Assembly (NCBI GenBank): GCA_048421225.1
Contig: DBFNRV010000088.1
Span: 1-18,666, forward strand
Origin: UMGS946 sp048421225
GTDB lineage: Bacteria > Bacillota > Clostridia > Christensenellales > CAG-138
Length of the DNA stretch: 18,666 nucleotides
Direction: 5' to 3'
The notes under the pieces: model-generated
What the model was told of the DNA's origin: nothing
What the model saw: the letters and a program-made list of their open reading frames with translations, nothing else
Databases searched by the model: none
Position numbers and translations under genes: made by a program
Shown: piece after piece, positions 6,160 through 14,784 of the stretch
Layout of the letters: each line of letters begins with the position of its first letter
How positions within the stretch are numbered: position 1 is the stretch's first letter

Positions 6160-7125
6160 TCAAAATCTTGATAAAACATCATTATTGAAATCATATAACT
6201 TTTTATCAAAGCAGTCGCCGCGCTTTATAGACTCATCCAGCGTTACGTCTATAATTCTGTTATGCCTGATTCCAACCGCCCTGCCTGCTTTCCCCTCTGC
6301 CAGAAGCTCTACAGCCCTTTGGCCAAGCCTCGACGCAAGGACGCGGTCAAACGCAGTCGGATTTCCCCCTCGCTGAATGTATCCAGGCACTATAGCCTTT
6401 ATTTCAACATCCGTATTATCCCTCACATATTTGGCGAAATCCTCAGCCTTCCCCGCGCCTTCCGCGATTATTACTATGCAGGTCAGCTTACCCCTGAGCT
6501 TGTTGTCAGAAAGCCGTTTTGCCGCCAGATCCCATGGCACGGGGTGTTCTGGAACGAGTATCAGGTCGGCTCCTCCCGCTACGCCGGCCCAAAGCGCTAT
6601 ATCCCCACAGTTTCTGCCCATGACTTCAATTACGCCCACGCGATCGTGAGCCCTCATGGTATCCCTGATTTTATATATCTCAGTTGTAATATTGTTTACA
6701 GCCGTATCAAAGCCTATTGTGAAATCCGTATATCCCATGTCATTGTCAATGGTTCCTGGAAGCCCCACTGACGGAATCCCACAGTCATTAAGAAGTTTCG
6801 CGCCCTTAAAGCTGCCGTCCCCCCCTATTACGATTATACCGTTAAGCCCATAGGCATGCGCCATGTTTACGGCCCGCTCAATGCCGCCATCAGCCATAAA
6901 CTCGCTGCTGCGGGCAGTTCTTAGTACGGTTCCGCCCTTGTGCATTACATTTTCGACGTCCTCATGGGAAAGCTGCTTTATACGGCCTTCTAAGAGTCCT
7001 TTAAAGCCGTGAAGTACTCCCATTACCGTATATCCCCTGCCCGCCCCCTCTTTAAACACCGCTCTTATAGCAGAATTCATCCCTGGAGTATCGCCTCCGC
7101 TTGTAAGCACGCCGATACGTTTCAT
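6160..7125 (-). CDS. pfkA: ATP-dependent 6-phosphofructokinase, 321 aa
   Basis: The enzyme phosphorylates fructose 6-phosphate to the 1,6-bisphosphate, the committed step of glycolysis, in the cytoplasm. Numbering from MKRIGVLTSGGD, the motifs are GGDTPGMN near the N-terminus, GGDGS at 101-105 and PGTIDND in the active site ('GLPGTIDNDMGYTDFTIG'). Gly after the Asp of GGDGS, and Gly rather than Lys before TIDND, are typical of the ATP-using rather than the pyrophosphate-using type. Also present are 'VEVMGRNCGD' and 'GYIQRGGNPTAFDR', which belong to the substrate and allosteric sites. The frame extends upstream to GTG 7134 and ATG 7128. I prefer ATG 7125 because AGGGG (7138-7134) lies eight bases away and the product then has the usual length and N-terminus. 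It follows dnaE by about 50 bp, an arrangement common in clostridia. Confidence 0.95.
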   Translation of the reverse strand: MKRIGVLTSGGDTPGMNSAIRAVFKEGAGRGYTVMGVLHGFKGLLEGRIKQLSHEDVENVMHKGGTVLRTARSSEFMADGGIERAVNMAHAYGLNGIIVIGGDGSFKGAKLLNDCGIPSVGLPGTIDNDMGYTDFTIGFDTAVNNITTEIYKIRDTMRAHDRVGVIEVMGRNCGDIALWAGVAGGADLILVPEHPVPWDLAAKRLSDNKLRGKLTCIVIIAEGAGKAEDFAKYVRDNTDVEIKAIVPGYIQRGGNPTAFDRVLASRLGQRAVELLAEGKAGRAVGIRHNRIIDVTLDESIKRGDCFDKKLYDFNNDVLSRF

Positions 7126-7175
7126 CATATACACCCCTATATAGCTTAAAAATATTTTTAATTATATCACACCTG

Positions 7176-10100
7176 CTATCTTTTAACCAACTTCACATTG
7201 CCATCGCCAAGCATGCTTTGCATTATTTCCATAAACCCATCCGTTATGTTTACATATCTGTCCTTTGGCGCAATGGATTGTTTTTTTGTACCAACGTCGT
7301 ACAGTATAACGGGTATATTGCCCGGAAATCTGGACAGTATGTCGATTACCCGCCGCTTCAAATTGGCATCCTGACAATCAAACCTCAGATACAGCTTTGT
7401 CGTCTCGCTTGTCTTTACCAACGGCGTAATTTCCTCAATCAATATGCTGTTTCCCTTTTCGTCCCTAGCATTAAAGCGGCCGGATATGCATACGATATTA
7501 TCCTGCACAAGTTGGCTGTCATATTTTTCAAGTATCGATGGAAACGCGACTATCTCAATAGTCCCCGTCATATCCTCAAGCATTCCATATCCCATAAGGC
7601 CGTTGCCGCTGCGCGTGGGTTTGCGCCTTATTGATGTTATAATGCCGCCGATACGCACATGTGAGCCATCCTCTACTGCAGTTGCGCCGGTTTCATCCTG
7701 CTCCGCCAGCTGCGATGCGGTTATCCCAAGCCTGTCCAGCTCGGTCTTAAATTCCTCCAAAGGATGGCCCGATATATATACCCCCGCCATTTCTTTTTCC
7801 ATTGAAAGAATAACCCTTCGCTGAAATTCGCCGATATCCGGAAGCTCTTGATATGGCTTGGCGTCAGCTACAACTATTGCCATATCAAATAGCGACATTT
7901 GGCCGGTTTCTCGCCGCTTCCTGTCGTTTGAAGCTGAATCCATTATTTCCTCGTAGGCCGATGCCAGCTGGGAACGCCTTGCCCCCGAAAAATCGAAGGC
8001 GCCAACCTTGATAAGAGCCTCGGCCATCCGCTTGTTTATGCTTGGCGCGCGTTTGACAACATCGTAAAAATTCAAAAAGTACCCATTTAGGCTTCTTTCT
8101 TCAATTAGTTCGTCTATTGCCTTTTCTCCTACGTTGCGCACCGCCGCCAAGCCAAACCTTATCGCGCCGCATTCAACTGAAAACCTTGCTTGGCTTCGGT
8201 TTATATCGGGCGGCAGCACCTTGATCCCCATCTGCTTTATGCTGTATATGTATTGAGCAATTTTGTCTGCGTTGCCAAGAAAGCTATTTATAAGCGCCGT
8301 CATGTATTCAACGGGGTAATACAGCTTTAAATATGCGGTTCTGTAGGCAAGTACAGCATATGGGGCGGCATGGGATTTATTGAAAGCATATGACGCGAAA
8401 TCCATCATTTCGTCAAATATACGGCTTGCCGTTGCCTCGTTTACGCCATTTTTTAAAGCGCCGGGAACGCCGTCGTCTTCAATGCCATATATAAAGTTGT
8501 GCCGCTCCTTAGCCATTACATCATGCTTCTTTTTTGACATAGCCCTTCGTACAAGGTCGCTTCTGCCCATTGAATATCCCGCAATGTCGCGGACTATACG
8601 CATTACCTGATCCTGATATACCATGCAGCCGTAAGTATTTTGAAGGATGGGCTTAAGCTTTGGGTGCAGGTATTTAACCTTTGACGGATCGTGCTTTCCC
8701 TCAACATAGCGCGGTATCTGCTTCATAGGACCAGGACGATAAAGCGAAACGCCTGCCATAAGGTCTTCTAGGCAATCCGGCCTCAGCTGCGTTAAGAACC
8801 GCCGCATGCCCCCTGATTCAAGCTGGAATATGCCGTCCGTATCGCCTCTTGAGATCATATCATAGATAGATTGATCGTCATATTGCATCCCCTCAAGATT
8901 AGGTACTGGCTTGCCGCCCTGCTCAATGTATTTCAGCGCGTCGCGTATAACAGTTAGCGTTCTCAATCCCAAAAAGTCGATTTTTAGAAGACCCAGCTCC
9001 TCGATCGTGTTCATGGTAAACTGTGTAGTGATGGCCTCATCATTCTTCTGTAAGGGCACATAGTCCGATACTGGCCTTGCAGCTATAACAACCCCCGCAG
9101 CATGCGTGGAGGCGTGCCGCTGTAGGCCCTCAAGCTTTTTTGAAAGATCAATTAACTTCCTTATCTTTTGGTCGGCCTCATACTGCGCCTTAAGCTCATG
9201 CGAAACCTCCATAGCGTGGTCGAGCGTCATGTTAAGCTCCCCTGGAATCAGCTTTGCAATGCGGTCCACCTCAGCGTAGGGCATTCTTAGCGCCCTGCCT
9301 ACATCCTTAACCGCGGCGCGCGCAGCAAGCGTTCCAAAGGTAATAATCTGAGCCACATGATCCTTGCCGTATTTTTCTGCGACATAATCTATAACCTCCT
9401 GCCTTCGCTCAAAGCAGAAATCCACGTCTATATCCGGCATTGATATTCGCTCAGGGTTCAAGAAGCGCTCAAAAGGAAGGCCGTATTTTATCGAGTCAAT
9501 GCCTGTAATACCTAGGCAATAAGCAACCATGCTTCCCGCCCCGCTGCCACGGCCGGGTCCGACCACTATCTCGTTTGCCCTAGCAAAATCTATGAAATCC
9601 TTAACAATAAGAAAATAATCAACAAACCCCATCGAAGCGATCATGTCAAGTTCGTATTTTACCCGATCGTACACATCCTGGCCGGCGTCGGGTACTCGTC
9701 TATTTATACCATCGAGGCAAAGCTCTCTCAAATAGGTTGCATTATCCATGCCGTCAGGCGCCTTAAACTCGGGAAGGTGCCTTTCGCCAAACTTGATCTC
9801 AACGTTGCACTTATCCGCTATCTCACGAGTGTTAAATATTGCGTCCTGGTAATCAAAAAGCGCCTTTTTCATCTCATCGCCGGATTTTAAATAAAATTCG
9901 TCGGCGCTCATCCTCATCCTGTTTTCATCATCAACAAAGCGGTTAGTCTGTATGCACAAAAGGATATCCTGAGCCTCCGCGTCCGCTTTATCAACATAAT
10001 GTATATCGTTAGTAGCTACAGTTTTTATATGAAGCTCCTTTGCGAGGCCGTTTAGCTTGGGGAGAACCTCAAGCTGTTCTTTAAGCCCATGGTTCTGAAG

Positions 10101-10613
10101 CTCTATATAGAAATCTTCCCCAAACATGACCTTAAGACGCTTGGCTATAGCTCTCGCTTCGTCGTCTCGTCCTTCAAGAAGCATAGTAGGTATATCGCCC
10201 GCCAAACATGCTGAAAGGCAAATAAGCCCTTCGCTGTATTCTTCTAAGATATCATAATCAATGCGGGGCTTATAATAGAACCCTTTAAGAAATGCCTGTG
10301 ATGAAAGCATCATGAGATTATGGTATCCTGTATTGTTTTTCGCAAGCAAGACAAGATGGGCATACTCTCTCGTTCCCTGCTTTTTCTCCATTGAGCGCGG
10401 GGCCACATATGCCTCCATGCCTATAATCGGCTTAATTCCAGCGCTTATACACGCCTTATAGAAATCTATTACTCCATACATTGCGCCATGATCCGTTATT
10501 GCAAGCGCGTCCATATTAAGTTCCTTAGCTCTCGCTGTCAAGTCGGTTATGCGCGCGGCGCCATCCAGCAGGCTATATTGAGTATGTACATGCAGGTGTA
10601 CAAAGTCGGTCAT
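7176..10613 (-). CDS. dnaE: DNA polymerase III alpha subunit, DnaE type, 1145 aa
   Basis: This is a replicative C-family DNA polymerase. The N-terminal PHP domain starts FVHLHVHTQYSLLDG. Residues likely to bind metal are present at H8/H10, D17, H42, E67, H86, C136, D203 and H205. The polymerase core has GPGRGSGAGS (352-361) and the catalytic PDIDVDF (393-399), with a third acidic residue in 'LLKIDFLGLRTL'. The fingers, 'YQDQVMRIVRDIAGYSMGRSD' and 'FNKSHAAPYAVLAYRTAYLK' are typical. A helix-hairpin-helix region and a C-terminal OB-fold ('VRIGGIITSIRRKPTRSGNG') follow. In Firmicutes DnaE works beside PolC, mainly at the lagging strand; whether PolC exists here cannot be seen. The start has GGGGGAG four bases upstream. 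It lies 29 bp after whiA and ahead of pfkA in the same run. Confidence 0.97.
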   Translation of the reverse strand: MTDFVHLHVHTQYSLLDGAARITDLTARAKELNMDALAITDHGAMYGVIDFYKACISAGIKPIIGMEAYVAPRSMEKKQGTREYAHLVLLAKNNTGYHNLMMLSSQAFLKGFYYKPRIDYDILEEYSEGLICLSACLAGDIPTMLLEGRDDEARAIAKRLKVMFGEDFYIELQNHGLKEQLEVLPKLNGLAKELHIKTVATNDIHYVDKADAEAQDILLCIQTNRFVDDENRMRMSADEFYLKSGDEMKKALFDYQDAIFNTREIADKCNVEIKFGERHLPEFKAPDGMDNATYLRELCLDGINRRVPDAGQDVYDRVKYELDMIASMGFVDYFLIVKDFIDFARANEIVVGPGRGSGAGSMVAYCLGITGIDSIKYGLPFERFLNPERISMPDIDVDFCFERRQEVIDYVAEKYGKDHVAQIITFGTLAARAAVKDVGRALRMPYAEVDRIAKLIPGELNMTLDHAMEVSHELKAQYEADQKIRKLIDLSKKLEGLQRHASTHAAGVVIAARPVSDYVPLQKNDEAITTQFTMNTIEELGLLKIDFLGLRTLTVIRDALKYIEQGGKPVPNLEGMQYDDQSIYDMISRGDTDGIFQLESGGMRRFLTQLRPDCLEDLMAGVSLYRPGPMKQIPRYVEGKHDPSKVKYLHPKLKPILQNTYGCMVYQDQVMRIVRDIAGYSMGRSDLVRRAMSKKKHDVMAKERHNFIYGIEDDGVPGALKNGVNEATASRIFDEMMDFASYAFNKSHAAPYAVLAYRTAYLKLYYPVEYMTALINSFLGNADKIAQYIYSIKQMGIKVLPPDINRSQARFSVECGAIRFGLAAVRNVGEKAIDELIEERSLNGYFLNFYDVVKRAPSINKRMAEALIKVGAFDFSGARRSQLASAYEEIMDSASNDRKRRETGQMSLFDMAIVVADAKPYQELPDIGEFQRRVILSMEKEMAGVYISGHPLEEFKTELDRLGITASQLAEQDETGATAVEDGSHVRIGGIITSIRRKPTRSGNGLMGYGMLEDMTGTIEIVAFPSILEKYDSQLVQDNIVCISGRFNARDEKGNSILIEEITPLVKTSETTKLYLRFDCQDANLKRRVIDILSRFPGNIPVILYDVGTKKQSIAPKDRYVNITDGFMEIMQSMLGDGNVKLVKR

Positions 10614-10642
10614 TTTACTCCCCCCATCCTGTTTTTTGTGGC

Positions 10643-11587
10643 TCAGAAGTCAGCCATCCCTGTTTCAATGTCCTGCGCTATATCCGATATCCTTTTCAGA
10701 CGTGAATTTACGCACGACTTACCCAGGCCAAGCAGTTCCGCAAGCTGTGACAGCGTAGCCTCTGGATTGTTAAGTCTTGCCTCGGCAACTTCAAATAACG
10801 GCTGGGGCAGCGCCCTTATGCCCATACGCTCGGCTATCAATTCTATCTTCAGGATCTGGGCCGCGGCCGCCCTTGCCGTCTTCTGCATATTCGCAGTTTC
10901 ATAATTTGTAATTCTTATAGCGTCATTGCGTGCGTTCTTTAGCATTCTTGCGTCCTCTATCCTCAGCGCAGCTTCAGAGGCGCCCATCAGAGCTAGGAAA
11001 CCGCATATCATATCGCCATCCTTAATGTATACAACCTGGCTGGCTTTGCGCTCGAATCGCTTGGCATTCAGCCCGAATTCAGATAGCAGATCCATTATGC
11101 CCTGCGCCAAATGCTCGGTCCTGCAAACGAGTTCCATATGATATGATCGGTTTGGGTCACTGATAGAGCCTGAGCCAAGAAAAGCCCCCCTCAAAAACGC
11201 GCGTTTTTTCGCCTGGGTATCAAGCAGCGTCCAGTCCATCCCTCCGCCCATTGATACGCCGTTTGCAGTGCTTGACAGCATACCTGAAGCGTGGAGCATT
11301 CCTTCGCAGCCCTTGCCTGTTATTCTGACAACGGTGCTTCTGGATTTTCTTCCTTCACGCTCCATAACCGCTATGGATGATTCGATATCATAGAGCGAAT
11401 GAGCAAGCTTAGCTATGTGCCGACCAACGGTGAAGCTTTCCGTCGTATACTCTATGCACTGTTCTCCGCGTCTTAATAGTATGCTTCCAGCTGTGCCGGT
11501 GAGAGCCGCAAGTTCAAACCCGCAAACCCCTTCTCCACGCAGCTTATGCGACACTATCTCATCCTTTACAGTAAGCGAAAATGACAT
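10643..11587 (-). CDS. whiA: DNA-binding protein WhiA, 314 aa
   Basis: WhiA is a DNA-binding protein found through Gram-positive bacteria. It is linked to sporulation control in Streptomyces and to cell division and chromosome segregation in Bacillus. The N-terminal two thirds has a catalytically inactive LAGLIDADG homing-endonuclease fold, with a recognisable second half at 'KRAFLRGAFLGSGSISDPN' (128-146). The C-terminal sigma-region-4-like helix-turn-helix begins at 'RLNNPEATLSQLAELLGLGK' (271-290) and ends 'SRLKRISDIAQDI'. The start (MSFSLTVKDEI) is typical and has GGAGGGA just upstream. The gene lies 44 bp after rapZ with no yvcK between them, and 29 bp before dnaE. Confidence 0.95.
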   Translation of the reverse strand: MSFSLTVKDEIVSHKLRGEGVCGFELAALTGTAGSILLRRGEQCIEYTTESFTVGRHIAKLAHSLYDIESSIAVMEREGRKSRSTVVRITGKGCEGMLHASGMLSSTANGVSMGGGMDWTLLDTQAKKRAFLRGAFLGSGSISDPNRSYHMELVCRTEHLAQGIMDLLSEFGLNAKRFERKASQVVYIKDGDMICGFLALMGASEAALRIEDARMLKNARNDAIRITNYETANMQKTARAAAAQILKIELIAERMGIRALPQPLFEVAEARLNNPEATLSQLAELLGLGKSCVNSRLKRISDIAQDIETGMADF

Positions 11588-11631
11588 ATTTCCCTCCGCG
11601 ATTGCATCTAGCGGACAGCGGCATAGAATAA

Positions 11632-12510
11632 TCAGCGGTTAACAAACCTTTCGCTGATATCCCTATCCTCTCTCCCCTGATCCCTATGGGCCAATATGCA
11701 GTGATGCTTGTCCTTCATCCTTGCATACAGTTCATATGCGGCGCATACCGATCTATGCCGGCCACCTGTACACCCAAAGGCAACCATAAGTCTGTGCTTG
11801 CCCTGTTCTATATATTTCGGTATCAGTTTATCAAGCATCCGTTCCAGGTTATTTATAATGTCCATTACAGAAGGATCACGAAGTACGTACTCGCGCACAG
11901 GCTCGTCCATTCCGGAGAGATTACGAAGCCCCGATTCGTAAAACGGATTTTTTGTAAACCTCATGTCCATTACAATATCCGCTTCCATCGGAACGCCCCT
12001 TTTGTATCCAAAGCTTGATATGATAAGCATAAACGGGTGCTGGCTGTCGCCAAGACGCATATTCTCTATATAGCGGTGAAGCTCATAAGGCCTCATATCG
12101 CTGGTATCTACTACATAGTTTGCCCGTTCGCGCAACGACTGCAACAGTTCCCTTTCAATGGATATACCCTCAATTATATTGGAGCTCATGGGATGACGCC
12201 GCCGTGTTTCGCTGTAACGCCGCTCTAATACATCATCCCTGCATTCCAAAAACAGTATCTCATATTTTTGCTCCATAGCGTCAAGAGCCGAAAAGCCCAG
12301 CTCTAAATCGCTTCTAAATACGCTTTCCCGGCTGTCAATAACAAGAGCGGCCTTCTCGATGGTTGGTTCCGCCCTTTTGCAAAGTTTTACAAAATCCGGC
12401 ATCAGCTCCACCGGAAGATTATCTACGCAGTAATAGTTAAGATCCTCAAGAACCCTTAAAACATTGGATTTTCCCGCCCCCGAAAGACCGGTAACGATTA
12501 TAATATGCAT
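11632..12510 (-). CDS. rapZ: RNase adapter / nucleotide-binding protein RapZ (YvcJ), 292 aa
   Basis: This is a P-loop nucleotide-binding protein. In E. coli RapZ binds small RNAs and guides RNase E to control glucosamine-6-phosphate synthase. The Firmicutes homologue YvcJ hydrolyses GTP/ATP and affects competence; its exact role is less clear. Walker A is GLSGAGKS (8-15). The family motif YYCVDNLP (26-33) and the C-terminal GCTGGRHRSV (246-255) are intact. The frame could start at TTG 12525, but ATG 12510 has GGAGG five bases upstream and gives the normal N-terminus MHIIIVTGLSGAGKS. It begins one base after the murB stop, so translation is very likely coupled. Its presence beside murB suits a link to cell-wall amino-sugar supply. 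Confidence 0.95.
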   Translation of the reverse strand: MHIIIVTGLSGAGKSNVLRVLEDLNYYCVDNLPVELMPDFVKLCKRAEPTIEKAALVIDSRESVFRSDLELGFSALDAMEQKYEILFLECRDDVLERRYSETRRRHPMSSNIIEGISIERELLQSLRERANYVVDTSDMRPYELHRYIENMRLGDSQHPFMLIISSFGYKRGVPMEADIVMDMRFTKNPFYESGLRNLSGMDEPVREYVLRDPSVMDIINNLERMLDKLIPKYIEQGKHRLMVAFGCTGGRHRSVCAAYELYARMKDKHHCILAHRDQGREDRDISERFVNR

Positions 12511-12511
12511 A

Positions 12512-13408
12512 TCATCCTCCAACAAACTTTATCTCTGGTTCCAGCATAATGCCGGACATGCTGTAGACTCGTTCCTGAATTATTTTTATTAATGTACGTA
12601 CATCCGTACTCGTTGCTCCCCCTGTATTTATTATAAACCCCGCATGAAGTTCGCTAACCCTGGCTCCGCCAACCGTTTCGCCCTTTAGCCCCGCCCTTTC
12701 AATCAACGCCCCCGCATATTCCCCTTGGGGTCGCTTAAATACGCTGCCGGCGCTGGGATAGGAAAGCGGCTGTTTTTTTCGTCTCATATTCATATACTCA
12801 GCCATTTTCGCGCCGGCCATTCCATCTGACCTTTTAAGGCTCAGCATGGCTCCGCAAACTATCCATTCAGGCGGTACAAATCTGCTTCGGCGGTACCCAA
12901 AATCCGAATCCGCCGCTTTGACAGCCAAAATCCTTCCATGGTGCACCGCGTCAATTCTGCTAACCAACGAACCTATATCTCCTCCGTATGCCCCAGCGTT
13001 CATCGCAATTGCTCCTCCGACGGTGCCTGGGATGCCCGCAGCCCACTCCAGCCCTGAAAGGCCGGCTTCAACCGTATGCTTTGCCAGCGAGCTCAAAAGG
13101 GCTCCAGAACCCGCATAAACATCCGTTCCGTAGATTTTGATTCCGCTCATGCTCCCGCATATACGCATTACAACTGCGTTTATGCCCTCGTCGCTTACTA
13201 ACAGGTTTGTTCCGTTACCCATTATAAAAATAGGTATGCGGTATTCTTGGGCAATGGATAGAATCCTGCGCGCATCCGCTGCAGATTCCGGCTCCACCAT
13301 AACAGGCGCCTCACCCCCAATTTTAAATGAGGTATATTCCCTCATTAAAACATTTGTTTTATGGCTTAAGCCATTGAGACTATTTATCAACTTTAAAAAA
13401 TCCGGCAT
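12512..13408 (-). CDS. murB: UDP-N-acetylmuramate dehydrogenase MurB, 298 aa
   Basis: MurB reduces UDP-GlcNAc-enolpyruvate to UDP-MurNAc with NADPH and FAD, the second committed step of peptidoglycan synthesis. The FAD-binding domain is evident from 'YTSFKIGGEAPVMVEP' (25-40), 'IMGNGTNLLVSDEG' (62-75) and 'GIPGTVGGAIAMNAGAYGGD' (125-144). The catalytic Arg lies in YRRSRF (172-177), the proton-donor Ser in YPSAGSVFKRP (S222), and the C-terminal Glu in LEPEIKFVG. The frame is open to 13438, but ATG 13408 has GGAG five bases upstream and gives the usual length for the short type IIb-like enzyme. It lies 46 bp after the solute-binding-protein-like gene and one base before rapZ. Confidence 0.96.
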   Translation of the reverse strand: MPDFLKLINSLNGLSHKTNVLMREYTSFKIGGEAPVMVEPESAADARRILSIAQEYRIPIFIMGNGTNLLVSDEGINAVVMRICGSMSGIKIYGTDVYAGSGALLSSLAKHTVEAGLSGLEWAAGIPGTVGGAIAMNAGAYGGDIGSLVSRIDAVHHGRILAVKAADSDFGYRRSRFVPPEWIVCGAMLSLKRSDGMAGAKMAEYMNMRRKKQPLSYPSAGSVFKRPQGEYAGALIERAGLKGETVGGARVSELHAGFIINTGGATSTDVRTLIKIIQERVYSMSGIMLEPEIKFVGG

Positions 13409-13454
13409 TATAACTCCTTTTTTGGTCAATAGCGCCATAACTTACAATTAAATT

Positions 13455-14588
13455 TTACCCCATTTTAAAGCTTGGTACAAGGGTATTAATAATTTGTCCA
13501 AACTCCCCGCTATCTCCCTTAAGCGCTCTGTCTACGGCTAAATCCAGTCTATCCTTAAGCGAATTGAGATCAAAGGTGTTTGGAATTGCTGGGTCAGTAA
13601 GCTTGCTATAAAGCAGCCCTACAGACGATTGTTCAAACTCGGGGGCCGACTCGGATTCCATTACGGGGAACATGCCAAGGGTTTCAAGCGCTTCCTGCGC
13701 TTTTGCACCCAATATTACGTCTATAAGTTCCAAAGCGTACTTAACCTTTACTTCCTCTATGTCCGACGCTATTCCTATATATTGAACCAAATCCGTATAA
13801 TATGGCACGGCGCAGATTTCAAAAGAAAACCCATTGCCCGCGGAAATGCGCCTTTCATGATCTCCTACCGCCCTTATGTCGGTGATGGCCATAGAAGCTT
13901 CCTGTGCTCTAAACCGTTCATAGTCGACGATTTCACTATTGACCCCCAACATTGCGGCTACCAGCTTCCGCCCTGATAGGCCATGCACATGCTCCTGCTT
14001 CTTGCCGCGTTTGTAATCAAGCTTCTGGACCGCATCCCTCAGCCAATCGGCCGAAACGATTCGGTCGGTCGGCATAGTAACGCCTTTTTCCGCAGCAATC
14101 GACGTATTGACAGATAGCATGTATCCTGAATATAAGAATGGCACCGCATAGGTCGATTGACCGACAGTTCCCGTTTCGGCCAATCGACCTATTGTAACAT
14201 ATTCCTTCGCTGTTTCAATTTTTCTAAGCATATCTGCGGCGCACCATCCGGAGGGAAAGGAGTAAATGTCAGCCGTCTCCCCCTTCTGCATTCTCTCCGA
14301 GCATTCCTCAACCGTCATGGCTGTGACCTCAAAGAATACTCCGTAGTGGCGGGATTCAATTACATGCGCCCTATTCTTAAGCCATGTTCCTACGCTGCCA
14401 AGGTAAGGCTTGAAGCCTACAATATGCCATATGCTTATTATGCCCGAATAAGGCTCATCCTCTGGTTCGATCCATTCCCTGTATGGATCTCGCTCCAGCT
14501 GATCCTGTAAGTATTGTGGTATAAATATCACGTACAGCACTATCGCTGCTGCCATTATCAATGAAATCACACGGCGTTTTGTACTCAT
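13455..14588 (-). CDS. Membrane-anchored extracellular solute-binding-protein-like protein, 377 aa
   Basis: An N-terminal membrane segment (about residues 6-26, VISLIMAAAIVLYVIFIP) has no Cys lipobox, so the protein is probably held by an uncleaved signal anchor, or cleaved at a weak site. The outside part resembles family-1 (sugar-type) ABC solute-binding proteins: 'GIISIWHIVGFKPYLGSVGT', 'ECSERMQKGETADIYSFPSG', 'QSTYAVPFLYSGYMLSVNT', and the late segment 'LELIDVILGAKAQEALETLG'. No permease or ATPase gene is nearby, so ordinary uptake is doubtful. The start has GAGG seven bases upstream. It heads the murB-rapZ-whiA-dnaE-pfkA-rlmD run and is divergent from spoIIGA, so a role in envelope or sporulation biology is possible but unproven. 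Residue-level substrate prediction is not possible. Confidence 0.7.
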   Translation of the reverse strand: MSTKRRVISLIMAAAIVLYVIFIPQYLQDQLERDPYREWIEPEDEPYSGIISIWHIVGFKPYLGSVGTWLKNRAHVIESRHYGVFFEVTAMTVEECSERMQKGETADIYSFPSGWCAADMLRKIETAKEYVTIGRLAETGTVGQSTYAVPFLYSGYMLSVNTSIAAEKGVTMPTDRIVSADWLRDAVQKLDYKRGKKQEHVHGLSGRKLVAAMLGVNSEIVDYERFRAQEASMAITDIRAVGDHERRISAGNGFSFEICAVPYYTDLVQYIGIASDIEEVKVKYALELIDVILGAKAQEALETLGMFPVMESESAPEFEQSSVGLLYSKLTDPAIPNTFDLNSLKDRLDLAVDRALKGDSGEFGQIINTLVPSFKMG

Positions 14589-14784
14589 ATATTTACCTCA
14601 CACGAAAGCGTGTTGCTTTATACTCTAAATGTATGCCGCGATATTCAGATTAGCCGTACATTAACAATATTGAATAGGTCTAATTGGTTTTCTAATTCGC
14701 CAAACACTACATATATTCACGTCACTCGTTCTACATATGGCCAGCCTATCATATGTTATATTGACATAAGTCGGGGTGAACCAT
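14589..14784. promoter_or_regulatory. Divergent intergenic region between the solute-binding-protein-like gene and spoIIGA
   Basis: This stretch of about 196 bp must hold promoters for both directions. It is AT-rich, but I could not fix a convincing -35/-10 pair. I searched for Spo0A boxes (TGTCGAA or its reverse) and found no good match. On the - strand a small hairpin (ACACG-CTTT-CGTGT, 14613-14600) abuts the ribosome-binding site of the solute-binding-protein-like gene. Confidence 0.4.

Noticed and set aside
7143..7170. AT palindrome AAAAATATTTTT between dnaE and pfkA as terminator
   Set aside because: It has no GC in the stem and no proper loop. It is probably chance AT sequence, and the genes are likely cotranscribed.
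6185..10904. Many + strand ORFs of 60-170 codons over pfkA, dnaE and rlmD
   Set aside because: They lie antisense to well-supported genes and have no ribosome-binding sites or family resemblance.
14589..14784. Spo0A boxes expected upstream of spoIIGA
   Set aside because: I looked for TGTCGAA and its reverse complement and found no convincing copy. TTGACATAAG near 14761 is only a loose resemblance.
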